DNA of 64,000 nucleotides, from contig NZ_JAPSLK010000001.1 of NCBI RefSeq assembly GCF_031180885.1, positions 275,104-339,103 on the forward strand, given 5' to 3'. This DNA comes from Saccharothrix sp. (GTDB lineage: Bacteria > Actinomycetota > Actinomycetes > Mycobacteriales > Pseudonocardiaceae). The notes beneath the pieces are model-generated. The model made no database searches. It was not told the origin of the DNA and worked only from the letters and a program-made list of their open reading frames with translations. Within the stretch, counting starts at the first letter, position 1. Each line of letters opens with the position of its first letter. Below, in pieces: positions 37,293 through 45,773 of the stretch. Both the position numbers and the translations under genes were made by a program.

Positions 37293-37949
37293 GTGATCCG
37301 AGTACTGCTTGTGGACGACCAGGAACTCATGCGGATGGGCTTTCGCATGGTGCTCGGCGCACAGGAGGACATCGACGTGGTGGGCGAGGCCGGCGACGGT
37401 CTCGACGCCGTCCACATGTCCGAGTCGCTGAAGCCGGACGTGGTCCTGATGGACGTGCGGATGCCGGTGCTGGACGGGGTGGAGGCGACCAAGCGGATCG
37501 CCGCGGCCGGCACGGCGAAGGTCCTGGTCATGACGACCTTCGACATGGACGAGTACGCGCTGTCGGCGCTGCGCAACGGGGCCTCGGGGTTCCTGCTCAA
37601 GGACACCCCGCCCGGTGACCTGGTCTCCGCGCTGCGGGCGGTGGCGTCCGGGGACGCGGTGGTCTCGCCGTCGGTGACCAAGCGGCTGCTGAGCCGGTTC
37701 CTCGGGGAGAGCGGCGGGGAGCTGCGGGACGCGTCGGTGCTGGAGGTGCTGACCGAGCGGGAGCGCGAGGTGCTGGTGCTGATCGCCAAGGGGCTGTCCA
37801 ACACCGAGATCGCGCGCAAGCTGTTCCTGTCCGAGGCGACGGTGAAGACGCACGTGGGGCGCATCCTGGCCAAGCTCGACCTGCGGGACCGGGTGCAGGC
37901 CGTGGTGCTGGCCTACGAGACCGGCCTGGTCCGGCCCGGCGACGTCTGA
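37293..37949 (+). CDS. NarL/FixJ family response regulator
   Basis: A 218-residue regulator paired with the kinase just upstream. The receiver domain starts MIRVLLVDDQELMRMGF; Asp54 in LMDVRMP is the phosphorylation site, with Thr and Lys switch residues in VMTTF and GFLLKDTP. A LuxR-type helix-turn-helix (LTEREREVLVLIAKGLSNTE, FLSEATVKTHVGRILAKL) closes the protein. GTG at 37293 follows GGAGA with six bases between. Targets are unknown. The gene converges on the secreted double-repeat protein gene 20 bases away. Confidence 0.94.
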   Translation: MIRVLLVDDQELMRMGFRMVLGAQEDIDVVGEAGDGLDAVHMSESLKPDVVLMDVRMPVLDGVEATKRIAAAGTAKVLVMTTFDMDEYALSALRNGASGFLLKDTPPGDLVSALRAVASGDAVVSPSVTKRLLSRFLGESGGELRDASVLEVLTEREREVLVLIAKGLSNTEIARKLFLSEATVKTHVGRILAKLDLRDRVQAVVLAYETGLVRPGDV

Positions 37950-37969
37950 CCGGGCCGGACGCCCGCCCG

Positions 37970-38617
37970 TCAGACCTTCTCGATCAACGCCCGGCGGATG
38001 AGGAACTTGCCGGGCTCGCGGACCTGCTCGAAGGCCGCGTTGTTGAGCAGCGCGCAGCTGCCCGATGGGCCGACGACCGGGACCGTGGTGGACTTGCCGT
38101 TGTCCAGGTTGGTGATCTTCAGCTTCGTGCCGACCGGGAACTGGTTGCTGGTCGCGCCCGGCGCGCCGCCGTCCCCGGACAGGGTGACCGTGCTGCCGTT
38201 GCACACCTGCTGACCAGACGGTGCGGCTTGGTTCGACGTCGTGGCGGGGCGGGCCTGCGAGACGACCTCGACGGTGTTGCGGCGGATCAGGTTCTTGCCG
38301 GGCTCGCGGAGCTGCTCCATCGCCGCGTTGTTCAGCAGGGCGCAACTGCCCGAGACACCGACCACGGGCAGGGTCGCGGACTTCCCGTTGTCCAGGTTGG
38401 TGATCTTGAGCTGGGTGCCGGCGGGGAACTGGTTGCTGGTGACCCCGGGTGCTCCGCCCTCGGCGGAGAACGTCAGCGCCTGGCCCTGGCAGGCCGTTCC
38501 CGCCGATCCGCCGCCCAAGGCGAGGGCGGTGCCCGCGCCGGCGGCGACCACCGCGACGAGTCCCGCCGCGATGGTCCACCGCCGAGCACGACCCTGGTCT
38601 GGCATCCTGCGGCTCAT
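37970..38617 (-). CDS. secreted protein with two RlpA-like barrel repeats
   Basis: A 215-residue exported protein. After MSRRMPDQGRARRW a membrane/signal helix (TIAAGLVAVVAAGAGTALAL) leads to two copies of a 75-residue unit. Each has GGAPG.TSNQFP.GT, LKITNLDNGKS and GSCALLNNAA followed by REPGK.LIRR. The TNLDNGKS core resembles the double-psi beta-barrel of RlpA and expansins, which bind or cut peptidoglycan. The usual barrel aspartate near the second half is not seen, so binding without catalysis is more likely. Each copy has one cysteine early and one in GSC, probably disulfide-linked. GGGAGA precedes the ATG at 38617. Confidence 0.7.
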   Translation of the reverse strand: MSRRMPDQGRARRWTIAAGLVAVVAAGAGTALALGGGSAGTACQGQALTFSAEGGAPGVTSNQFPAGTQLKITNLDNGKSATLPVVGVSGSCALLNNAAMEQLREPGKNLIRRNTVEVVSQARPATTSNQAAPSGQQVCNGSTVTLSGDGGAPGATSNQFPVGTKLKITNLDNGKSTTVPVVGPSGSCALLNNAAFEQVREPGKFLIRRALIEKV

Positions 38618-38708
38618 CAGGTTCTCCCTTCGTGACCTGCTGAGCCGTACGGACCGGCGGAACGCGGTGGTTCAGCCAATAGGGGCCGACCGGGACCCCT
38701 GACTCGGG

Positions 38709-39617
38709 TCAGCGGTACTTCGACGCGTCCACGGTCGTCGGGTCCAACTTGGTCTTGACCACGTCCTCGTTCCAGCGGCCCCAGTCGGGTTGCGTGCCGT
38801 CGAGGTCGGTGAACCCGTACTCGCGCATGAGGGTCCAGGACGCCAGCGCCTGCCCGGTGAACCGGTGCCGGTCCGGGTCGGCGGCCAGCGCCGCGATCCC
38901 GCGACCCACGTAGTGCGGCGTCTCGGACATCACGAAGTGCGGCTCCTTCCGCACCGCGTCCCGCCAGTTCGCCTCGGTGACGCCGAAGCCCTCCAGCATC
39001 TCCTCCGACCGCAGGAACCCCGGCGTGACGGCGACGGAGGTCGCGCCGTGCTTGCCGATGTCCTTGGCCAGCACGCGACCCATCCGCCGGACCGCGACCT
39101 TCACCGAGTCGTAGGCCAGCATCCCCGAGTAGTACTCGTCGTCCTCCCCGTCGGTGACCTCGACGACCAGCCCGCCCGGCTCGCGGATCACCAGCGGCAG
39201 CAACCGGTGCAGCGCCACCAGGTGCGCGCGGACGCTGTTGTGCCACATGCCGAGCTGCTTCTCCAGGTCCACCTCCCAGAACGGCTGGAAGTCGACCGCC
39301 TGCTCGCCGCCCCACACGTCGTCCACCAGGACGTCCAGCTGTCCGTCCACTTCGGACTCGATGCGGTCGCGGAACGCGTCCACGTCCTCGATCACGGTGA
39401 AGTCGCACCGCACCGGGATGCCGCGCCCGCCCGCCGCGGTCACCAGTTCCGCGGTCTCCTCGATCGTCTCGTCCCGCCCGATGGGCGACTTGCCGGCACG
39501 CGTCGACCGGCCGCCGACGAACACCGTCGCCCCCAACGCCCCCAGTTCCACCGCGATGGCCCGACCCGCGCCGCGAGTGGCCCCCGTGACCGCCGCGACC
39601 TTGCCCTCCAAAGACAT
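38709..39617 (-). CDS. short-chain dehydrogenase/reductase (302 aa)
   Basis: A 302-residue SDR. The cofactor motif is TGATRGAGRAI near residue 11, GGRST after the second strand suggests NADP(H), and the catalytic pair is in LAYDSVKVAVRR. The usual NNAG is replaced by VDDVWGG, and there is an extended C-terminus after TGQALASWTLMREYGF. Serine of the triad is less clear (VTDGEDDEYYSG). Its ATG directly follows the TGA of the TetR gene, so the two are co-transcribed and the regulator probably controls this enzyme. The substrate is not evident. Confidence 0.85.
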   Translation of the reverse strand: MSLEGKVAAVTGATRGAGRAIAVELGALGATVFVGGRSTRAGKSPIGRDETIEETAELVTAAGGRGIPVRCDFTVIEDVDAFRDRIESEVDGQLDVLVDDVWGGEQAVDFQPFWEVDLEKQLGMWHNSVRAHLVALHRLLPLVIREPGGLVVEVTDGEDDEYYSGMLAYDSVKVAVRRMGRVLAKDIGKHGATSVAVTPGFLRSEEMLEGFGVTEANWRDAVRKEPHFVMSETPHYVGRGIAALAADPDRHRFTGQALASWTLMREYGFTDLDGTQPDWGRWNEDVVKTKLDPTTVDASKYR

Positions 39618-40187
39618 TCATCTCCCCTTCCACGCGTCCAACACCGCGTCCACGTCCTCCGCGAGCCGGTCGGCCAGCGCGCCGCGCGGCCGGACCGACC
39701 AGTCCATCGAGACCCCGAAGACCACCACCGTGAGCACCCGCGCCGCCCGTTCCGGCGCCGGCGCGTGCGGCAGGTCCGCCGCGCGCACCAGGGCGAGCAC
39801 CGTGCGCTCGGTCGCCGCGTAGTGCTCGGCCAGCAGCGCCCGCAGGTCCGGGTCGATCAGGTCCACACCGAGTTGGGCGAGGTGGTTGCCCGCCTCGACC
39901 GGGTCGGTCATGCCCTCGAACCAGGTCAGCAGCGCCCGGCGCAGGCCCTCGACCGGGTCCGGCCCCTGCGCCGCCGCGCGCATCCGGCGCTCGACGTCGG
40001 CGGTGGTCTGCCTGGTCAGCGCCTGGAGCAGGCCGGCCTTCGACCCGAACCGCTGCGCGACCGTGCCAACCGACACCCCGGCCTCGGCGGCGACGTCGGC
40101 GATGGTGAACCCGTGCCCCTTGCGGCCGATCACGGTGCCGGCGGCGGTGAGGAGCCGTTCGTCGGTGATGGTCTTCGGTCGTGGCAC
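39618..40187 (-). CDS. TetR family regulator
   Basis: A regulator of about 189 residues. The N-terminal HTH has TITDERLLTAAGTVIGRKG, FTIADVAAEAGVSVGTVAQRFG and SKAGLLQALTRQ, the TetR pattern. The C-terminal ligand domain is helical. GTG at 40187 gives the family-like MPRPKTITDERLL; an ATG at 40211 adds eight residues but lies inside a palindrome that is likely the operator, so I prefer the shorter form. The gene precedes the SDR gene without a gap and is divergent from a HAD phosphatase gene. Confidence 0.85.
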   Translation of the reverse strand: MPRPKTITDERLLTAAGTVIGRKGHGFTIADVAAEAGVSVGTVAQRFGSKAGLLQALTRQTTADVERRMRAAAQGPDPVEGLRRALLTWFEGMTDPVEAGNHLAQLGVDLIDPDLRALLAEHYAATERTVLALVRAADLPHAPAPERAARVLTVVVFGVSMDWSVRPRGALADRLAEDVDAVLDAWKGR

Positions 40188-40192
40188 ACGAG

Positions 40193-40214
40193 TTATTGAA
40201 CCATGATTCATTAA
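40193..40214. promoter_or_regulatory. candidate TetR operator in the divergent promoter
   Basis: TTATTGAA (40193-40200) and TTCATTAA (40207-40214) are inverted arms matching at seven of eight positions around CCATGA. They lie between the TetR start at 40187 and the divergent HAD gene at 40238, the usual place for an autoregulatory site. Confidence 0.5.
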
Positions 40215-40237
40215 TGTCGTCCATTAGGGTGAGACCA

Positions 40238-41032
40238 GTGAGTTGGAGACCTCGCCTCATCGCCCTGGACATCGACGGCACGATCACCCGCGTGGGCACC
40301 GAGGAGGTCGCCCCCGCCGTGCGCGCGGCCATCCACCGGGCCGTCGACCACGGCGCGCACGTCGTCCTGTCCACCGGCCGCAGCCTCATCGGGACCCGGC
40401 CGATCGTCGACGACCTGGACCTGCGCGGCACCACCGCGATCTGCTCCAACGGCGCGGTGTGGTGGGACACGACGACCCGCGAGGTGGTGCGCCAAGTCGC
40501 CTTCGACGCGCGACCGACCGTCGAACTGCTGCGCGAACTGTTCCCCGGCGCGGTGTTCGCCACCGAGGTGACCGGCGAGGGCAACCGGTCGCTGGGCCGG
40601 TTCCCCGAGGGCGACCTGTGGGGGCACGTGCGCGAGGTGGACCTGGCGGAGCTGACCGCCGAGCCCACGTCCCGGCTGGTCATGCGGTGGATCGACCGCA
40701 CGCCGGAGGAGGTGTCGCTGCGGCTGGCGGACGTCTCGCTGGGCGACGTGGCGTGGTGGGTGGACAACGCCGAGCCGTGGCTGACCGTCGCGCCGATGGG
40801 TGTGAGCAAGGGGTCGGCGCTGGAACTGCTGCGCGTGCGGCTGGGCGTCGCCGAGTCGGACACGCTGGCGATCGGCGACGGGCACAACGACGTGGAGATG
40901 CTGCGGTGGGCGGCGCACGGCGTGGCGATGGGCCAGGCGCCGGCGACCGTGCAGGAGGTGGCGGACTCCGTCACCGGGACCGTGCTGGAGGACGGCGCGG
41001 CAGCCGTCCTGGACCGGTGGTTCGCGGCCTAG
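40238..41032 (+). CDS. HAD superfamily hydrolase, Cof type
   Basis: A 264-residue HAD phosphatase of the Cof (type IIB) group. Motif I is ALDIDGTIT near residue 10, motif II STGRSL, and motif III/IV GVSKGSALELL with GDGHNDVEMLRWA, which bind phosphate and magnesium. A cap domain lies between about residues 80 and 190. These enzymes dephosphorylate sugar phosphates, nucleotides or flavin intermediates in the cytoplasm, with broad specificity. GTG at 40238 is chosen with weak AGGGTGA upstream; an ATG at 40214 is possible but overlaps the operator. Its stop overlaps the stop of the convergent gene in a shared CTAG. Confidence 0.9.
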   Translation: MSWRPRLIALDIDGTITRVGTEEVAPAVRAAIHRAVDHGAHVVLSTGRSLIGTRPIVDDLDLRGTTAICSNGAVWWDTTTREVVRQVAFDARPTVELLRELFPGAVFATEVTGEGNRSLGRFPEGDLWGHVREVDLAELTAEPTSRLVMRWIDRTPEEVSLRLADVSLGDVAWWVDNAEPWLTVAPMGVSKGSALELLRVRLGVAESDTLAIGDGHNDVEMLRWAAHGVAMGQAPATVQEVADSVTGTVLEDGAAAVLDRWFAA

Positions 41033-41481
41033 CGCGGGTCCGCGACCTCCGCCGGCACGGCGCAGGCCACACCGACCGACGCCAGCCGGTCGACGATCGG
41101 AACACCGTCGGCGACCGGGGGCGTCCACACCGGGGCGCGCCCGGCGGCCAGGTCGTCGGCGTACCGGGCGCGTGCGTCGACCAGGGTGCGCCAATCCGTC
41201 AGCCACGCGGCGGTCGGCTCGTCGCGTGCGATGAGGTCCGGCCCGAGCGCCCGAACCGCGTCGACCATCGCCACGACGGCGTCGTTGCGCGCGCGGATCA
41301 CCGCCACCGGGTCGCCGACCGCCGCGCGCACGTCCCGCGCCATCACGGCGCACGCCTCCTCCACCGCCGCGGCGACCTCGGAGTTGTCGACCAGCTCGGG
41401 CCGGTCGTGGTTCGCGTAGGAGACGAAGCCGAACACGGTCAGCGCGCCCAGCACGCCCAGCACGAGGGGTCCTGATCCCAT
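41029..41481 (-). CDS. hypothetical membrane-anchored protein
   Basis: A 150-residue protein of unknown function with an N-terminal signal or membrane helix (PLVLGVLGALTVFGFVSYA) and a helical, Ala/Asp-rich extracytoplasmic domain (EVAAAVEEACAVMARDVRAA, WLTDWRTLVDARARYADDLA) with two cysteines. Its ATG follows the multicopper oxidase stop with no gap, so they are one transcript. It might be a chaperone or partner for that oxidase; nothing in the sequence shows this directly. It converges on the HAD gene, sharing the last four bases. Confidence 0.65.
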   Translation of the reverse strand: MGSGPLVLGVLGALTVFGFVSYANHDRPELVDNSEVAAAVEEACAVMARDVRAAVGDPVAVIRARNDAVVAMVDAVRALGPDLIARDEPTAAWLTDWRTLVDARARYADDLAAGRAPVWTPPVADGVPIVDRLASVGVACAVPAEVADPR

Positions 41482-42933
41482 TCAGCCTCCGTGGTGGGCG
41501 TGGCCGGCACCGGTGAGGGACAGGGTGCGGGACGTGCGGTCTTCGGTGCCCGGTTCGACGATCACGAACTGGCCCATCATGCCCTTGTCCTCGTGCTTGA
41601 GGATGTGGCAGTGGTACATGTACGGCATGGTCGGGTCGGTGTGGTGGCCGAATTCGACGGCCAGGCGCACCTTGGTCTTGCCGGGCACGTAGACGGTGTC
41701 CTTGGGGCCGCGCAGGTGGGGAGGGGGTTCCTCGCCGTCGATGTCGAGGATGCGGAACGCCACCTCGTGCACGTGGAAGTTGTGGTCGTAGGTGATGTTG
41801 TCGATCTCCCACACCTCGCGCGCGCCGGCCGGGACGACCTCGTCGATGCGGGCCATGTCCATGTCCTGCCCGTTGATGTTCGTGCCGCCCAGCTCGAACG
41901 TCCTGGTCTTCGCGCCGGGCTCGATGCGCGGCCGGGCGGACAGGGTGGCGGGCAGGACCGGGCTCGGGGCGAGGGTGCCGGCGGCGCGCAGTTCCAGCAG
42001 GTCGTACTCGCCGTCCTCGATCGCCGAGTCGCCGTCGAAGCCCTTGAGCAGCGCGGTTTCGCCGGGCTTGAACTCCACCACGACCTCGAACCGCTCACCG
42101 GGGCTGATCTTCACCCGGTCGACGGTCACCGGTTCGGGGAGCAGGCCCGCGTCCGACGCGATCACCTGGAACTCGCGGTTGTCGGCGAAGCCCAGGGTGA
42201 AGACGTGCGCGTTGGCGCCGTTGAGAATGCGGAACCGGATTCGGGACGCCTTGACCTCGAAGAACGGGCTGTGCGTGCCGTTGACGAGGATCTGGTCGCC
42301 GAGCAGTCCCCAGGTGCCGCCGAAGTCCTCCTTCAACTGACCGTCGGCGTCGAAGACCTTGTCCTGCACGATGAGCGGCACGTCGTCCACGCCGTAGGTG
42401 TGCGGCAGTTCGGCGGAGTGCTCGTCGTCGATGATGAACATGCCGGCGAGGCCCCGGTAGACGTGCTCGGCCGTCGCGCCGTGCGGGTGCGGGTGGTACC
42501 AGGTGGTGGCGGCGGGCTGGTCCACCGTCCACTGCGGGGTCCACGTGCCGCCGGCGGAGATCATCTGGTGCGGGCCGCCGTCCATCGCGGCCGGCAGGCG
42601 CATGCCGTGCCAGTGCAGGGTGGACGCCTCGGGCAGCAGGTTGGTGACGGCCATGGCGACGCGGTCGCCCCGGCGGGCGCGCAGGGTCGGGCCGAGGTAC
42701 GTGCCGTTGATGCCCCACGTGCGGGCGGGTTTGCCCGGCAGGAACTCGGTCTCCCCCGGCCGCAGCGCGAGCGGGTAGCGCTTCACGCCGTCCGCGCCGG
42801 GCTGCGGGTCCAGCACCGGCGGGATGCGCAGCGGGTTGGTGAACTTCAGGGTGCCGGTGTTGCCTTCGGCGCCGCTGCCGCAGCCCGCCAGGGCGGCGAG
42901 GGCCATCAGTCCGAGGAAGCCGCGTCGTCTCAT
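41482..42933 (-). CDS. multicopper oxidase (lipoprotein)
   Basis: A 483-residue multicopper oxidase. A signal peptide with LAALAGC points to a lipoprotein with Cys18. All four copper-binding motifs are present: TLHWHG, WYHPHPHG, NFHVHEV and the C-terminal YHCHILKHEDKGMM, which supplies the type 1 Cys, His and Met plus trinuclear His ligands. Three cupredoxin domains match CotA/CueO-type enzymes. Likely activities are oxidation of cuprous ions, phenols or bilirubin-like substrates outside the cell. The His-rich tail GAGHAHHGG may bind copper. It is followed without a gap by a small membrane-anchored protein gene, and preceded 83 bases away by a DapA-like gene. Confidence 0.93.
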   Translation of the reverse strand: MRRRGFLGLMALAALAGCGSGAEGNTGTLKFTNPLRIPPVLDPQPGADGVKRYPLALRPGETEFLPGKPARTWGINGTYLGPTLRARRGDRVAMAVTNLLPEASTLHWHGMRLPAAMDGGPHQMISAGGTWTPQWTVDQPAATTWYHPHPHGATAEHVYRGLAGMFIIDDEHSAELPHTYGVDDVPLIVQDKVFDADGQLKEDFGGTWGLLGDQILVNGTHSPFFEVKASRIRFRILNGANAHVFTLGFADNREFQVIASDAGLLPEPVTVDRVKISPGERFEVVVEFKPGETALLKGFDGDSAIEDGEYDLLELRAAGTLAPSPVLPATLSARPRIEPGAKTRTFELGGTNINGQDMDMARIDEVVPAGAREVWEIDNITYDHNFHVHEVAFRILDIDGEEPPPHLRGPKDTVYVPGKTKVRLAVEFGHHTDPTMPYMYHCHILKHEDKGMMGQFVIVEPGTEDRTSRTLSLTGAGHAHHGG

Positions 42934-43016
42934 GCCCCGGAATGCTGCTGGTCAGCGGCTTTCGAAGCGTCGGCCCGGGACGGTAATCCCGGACCTGCGC
43001 CCACGGCGGTACGACG

Positions 43017-43877
43017 TCAGCCCAGGGCGGTAGCCCGGCGCACGGCCTCCTCGACGTTCGCCTGGGCCGCGGGCAGCAGCGGCAGGCGGACCTCGGCGGT
43101 GGGGATGCGGCCCTGCGCGTGCAGGACGCCCTTGATCACGGTCGGGTTCGGCTCGGCGAACAACGCCCTCGACAGCGCGCTGAGCGGGCCGGTGAGCGCG
43201 CGGGTCGTGGTGCTGTCGCCCTTCTCCCAGGCCTGGACCAGCTCGACGAACCGGCTGGTCGCGACGTGCGCGGAGGCCACGATGCCGCCGTGGCCGCCGA
43301 GCGCGAGCAGCGGCGAGAGGAACGCGTCCTCGCCGCCGAGCACGGCGAAGCCGGCGGGCGGGTCGGCGAGCAGGTCCACGGTGTCGTCGGTGACGCCGCC
43401 GGGCGCGTGCTTGACGCCGACGACGTTCGGCAGCGCGGCGATCCGGCGCAGCGTCGCGGCCGACAGGTGCTGGCCGGTGCGGTAGGGGATGTCGTAGACG
43501 ACCAGGGGCACCGGGCTCTCCGCGGCGACCTTGGTGAAGTAGGCGACCACGCCCTCCTCGCCCGGCCGCAGGAACGGCGGCACCAGGGTCAGGGCGGCGG
43601 TCGCGCCCCGGCCGGCCGCGTCGCGCAGGGCCTCGGGGGTGTTCGCGCCGATCAGCAGCTGCGCGCCGCGCTCGTGGCAGACCCGGGCGGTGAGGTTGAG
43701 CACCGCCCGCTGCTCGGCCGGGGTGAGCGCGCCGGGCTCGCCGGTGGTGCCGAGCGCGACCAGGCCCGTCGCCCCGTCCGCGAGCACCTGGTCGGCCAGG
43801 GCCTCCAGCGCGTCGAGGGCCACTCGGTCCTCGCGGTCGAACGGGGTGATCAGCGGGACGAACAGGCCGGTCAGCAT
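43017..43877 (-). CDS. DapA-like aldolase (dihydrodipicolinate synthase family)
   Basis: A 286-residue class I aldolase/lyase of the DapA/NAL family. Key residues are in place: LGTTGE (Thr44, Thr45), Tyr128 in VVYDIPYRTG and the Schiff-base Lys156 in VVGVKHAPGG. Length is normal. Lysine biosynthesis is possible, but no dap genes are near and the divergent LysR regulator points to a catabolic or inducible role, such as cleavage of a 2-keto-3-deoxy acid or sialic-acid-like substrate. ATG at 43877 gives the conserved MLTGLFVPLITPFD. It is upstream of the multicopper oxidase gene on the same strand. Confidence 0.88.
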   Translation of the reverse strand: MLTGLFVPLITPFDREDRVALDALEALADQVLADGATGLVALGTTGEPGALTPAEQRAVLNLTARVCHERGAQLLIGANTPEALRDAAGRGATAALTLVPPFLRPGEEGVVAYFTKVAAESPVPLVVYDIPYRTGQHLSAATLRRIAALPNVVGVKHAPGGVTDDTVDLLADPPAGFAVLGGEDAFLSPLLALGGHGGIVASAHVATSRFVELVQAWEKGDSTTTRALTGPLSALSRALFAEPNPTVIKGVLHAQGRIPTAEVRLPLLPAAQANVEEAVRRATALG

Positions 43878-43947
43878 GGTGCCAGGATGCGGTCCGCGAA
43901 CGTGTAGCACCAGTTCGCGTTCCTCAACGGAAACGTAAGCTGGACTG

Positions 43948-44826
43948 ATGCTCGACGTCCGTCGCCTGCGCCTGCTGCGCGATCTGGCCCACCTGGGCAC
44001 GATCGCGGCGGTCGCTCAAGCTCATGCCTACACACCCTCGGCAGTCTCCCAGCAATTGGCGGCGCTGCAACGCGAAGCGGGCGTGCCCCTGCTGGAGCAC
44101 ACCGGTCGGCGGGTGACGCTCACGGCCGCCGGGACGGAGTTGGTCCGGCACACCGAGTCGATCCTGGCCACCTTGGAGGCGGCGTCGGCGACCTTGTCGG
44201 CGGCCCGCGAGGGCGTGTCCGGGACCGTTCGGATCGGGGCGTTCCCCACCGCCGTGCGCACCCTGCTGCCGACCGCGCTGGTGTCGCTGGCGCGCGACCA
44301 CCCGGCGCTGGACCTGATGGTGAGCGAGCTGGACCCGGTCGAGATGCCCGACGCGCTGCGCGACGGCAGGTTGGACGTGGCGCTGGTGCACGACTACGAC
44401 ATCGCGCCGGTCGCGCCGGACCCCGGGCTGGACTCCGTGCCGCTGCTGGACGAGACGGTGTTCCTGGCGGTGCCGTCGTCGTTCGAGACGGGGCCGGCCC
44501 CGGTGGCGTCGGCGCGCGAGGCCGCGTGGGTGGCCGGGACGCCCGGGACGCTGTGCCACACCATGGCGACCCGGGTGTGCGAGGCCCACGGGTTCACCCC
44601 GCGGGTTCGGCACCACGTGGACGACTTCACTGCGGTGTTGGCCCTGGTCGCGGCCGGTCAGGGGGTGGCTCTCGTGCCGCAACTGGGTGCCGCGCAACCG
44701 TTTGCGGGGGTGCGCTTGGTGCCGCTGGACGTGTGCCGGCGGACCGCCATCGCGTACCGCCGGGGCGGGGGCGGCCACCCGGCGATCGCCGCGTGCGTCG
44801 CGGCCCTGCGGGAGGCGGTGGACTGA
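43948..44826 (+). CDS. LysR family regulator
   Basis: A 292-residue LysR regulator. The N-terminal HTH is clear (LRLLRDLAHLGTIAAVAQAH, YTPSAVSQQLAALQREAG), followed by LLEHTGRRVTLTAAG and a two-lobed effector domain (GTVRIGAFPTAVRTLLP, DGRLDVALVHDYD). It is divergent from the DapA-like gene with a 70-base gap, the standard LysR arrangement, so it probably controls that gene. The gap contains GTTCCTCAACGGAAAC, a loosely symmetric sequence that could be the site. Confidence 0.9.
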   Translation: MLDVRRLRLLRDLAHLGTIAAVAQAHAYTPSAVSQQLAALQREAGVPLLEHTGRRVTLTAAGTELVRHTESILATLEAASATLSAAREGVSGTVRIGAFPTAVRTLLPTALVSLARDHPALDLMVSELDPVEMPDALRDGRLDVALVHDYDIAPVAPDPGLDSVPLLDETVFLAVPSSFETGPAPVASAREAAWVAGTPGTLCHTMATRVCEAHGFTPRVRHHVDDFTAVLALVAAGQGVALVPQLGAAQPFAGVRLVPLDVCRRTAIAYRRGGGGHPAIAACVAALREAVD

Positions 44827-44956
44827 GCCCCGGGTCGCCCGACGGCACTGGGACCGCCTACATCCCGTGCGGTAGTTCTCGACCCGGGGCGGTACGTGCG
44901 CGGTGTCGGCGGTGGGCTGACGCGGGGGACGGGGGTGGCCGAGCAGGGTTCTCGGC

Positions 44957-45772
44957 ATGAAGCGACTCGTTGTGGCGGTGCTGGCGGCGGCAGGTGTGGC
45001 GGTGGCGCCCGGGCAGGCCGTGGCCCATGAACAGCAGCAGGTGGACATCGCGGTCGGGGTCGGGGGCTTCGCCGCGCCCGACACGATCCGGGCCGGTGCG
45101 GTGAGGTTCAAGGTGTCCAACACCGATCCGGCCGGGGCGTGGCTGGGGATGGTGCGGCTCAAGGCCGGGGTTTCGCGGGAGCAGTACCTGGCCGATCTCA
45201 CCCGGGCGATGGGGCCCGACCCGGTCGAAGGCGGCAAGGCCGTGGCCAAGGACGCCGAGATGTTGGGCGGGGTGGCGGTGGCGCGGGTGCCGGCCTCCGT
45301 GACCATGCGGGTGTCGCCGGGCGACTACCTGTTGGTCGACTTCCGGGACGTCGGACTGCCCGGCCTCGCCGAGCGCATCCGACCCGTGCGGGTCGTGGCC
45401 GGCCACGGGCAAGCACCGCCGCGCGCCGAACAGGTGATCATCGTGTTGGACGGGCGGTATGTCGCGCCCGCGGTGATCAGGGGGTCGGTGCGGGTGGTCA
45501 ACCTGTCGCCGCACGTCAACGAGGCGATGGTGATGCCGGTACGGCCCGGCACGACCGACGCCGACCTCGAAGCGTTCTTCCGGCGGACCGGTCCCGCGCC
45601 CTTCACCGGCGGGCCGACCGGCGTCGTGCCGCTGTCGCCCGGCCGGTCCGCGGTGCTCGACGTCGACCTCCCCGCCGGCGACTACGCCCTCGTCACCTGG
45701 GTCACCGACACCCGGACGGGCAGGATGTTCGCGGCGGACGGGATGCGTGCGCTGGTGAGGGTGGAGGGCTGA
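44957..45772 (+). CDS. secreted protein with two cupredoxin-like halves, TCS partner
   Basis: A 271-residue exported protein (signal MKRLVVAVLAAAGVAVAP ending near AVAHE). Two similar beta-rich halves (about 30-135 and 145-265) share an APDTIRAGAVRFKVSNTDP / APAVIRGSVRVVNLSPH pattern and end in PGDYLLVDF / AGDYALVTWVTD, as in copper-free plastocyanin-like folds. No Cys/His/Met copper set is present. The kinase gene starts one base after the stop, and the response regulator overlaps the kinase, so the three form one operon. It may be a surface sensor for the kinase or its output. Function is unknown. Confidence 0.7.
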   Translation: MKRLVVAVLAAAGVAVAPGQAVAHEQQQVDIAVGVGGFAAPDTIRAGAVRFKVSNTDPAGAWLGMVRLKAGVSREQYLADLTRAMGPDPVEGGKAVAKDAEMLGGVAVARVPASVTMRVSPGDYLLVDFRDVGLPGLAERIRPVRVVAGHGQAPPRAEQVIIVLDGRYVAPAVIRGSVRVVNLSPHVNEAMVMPVRPGTTDADLEAFFRRTGPAPFTGGPTGVVPLSPGRSAVLDVDLPAGDYALVTWVTDTRTGRMFAADGMRALVRVEG

Positions 45773-45773
45773 C

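Noticed and set aside
42975-42992. small palindrome CCGGGA/TCCCGG between the DapA-like and oxidase genes
   Set aside because: Only six-base arms and no T run; too weak to call a terminator.
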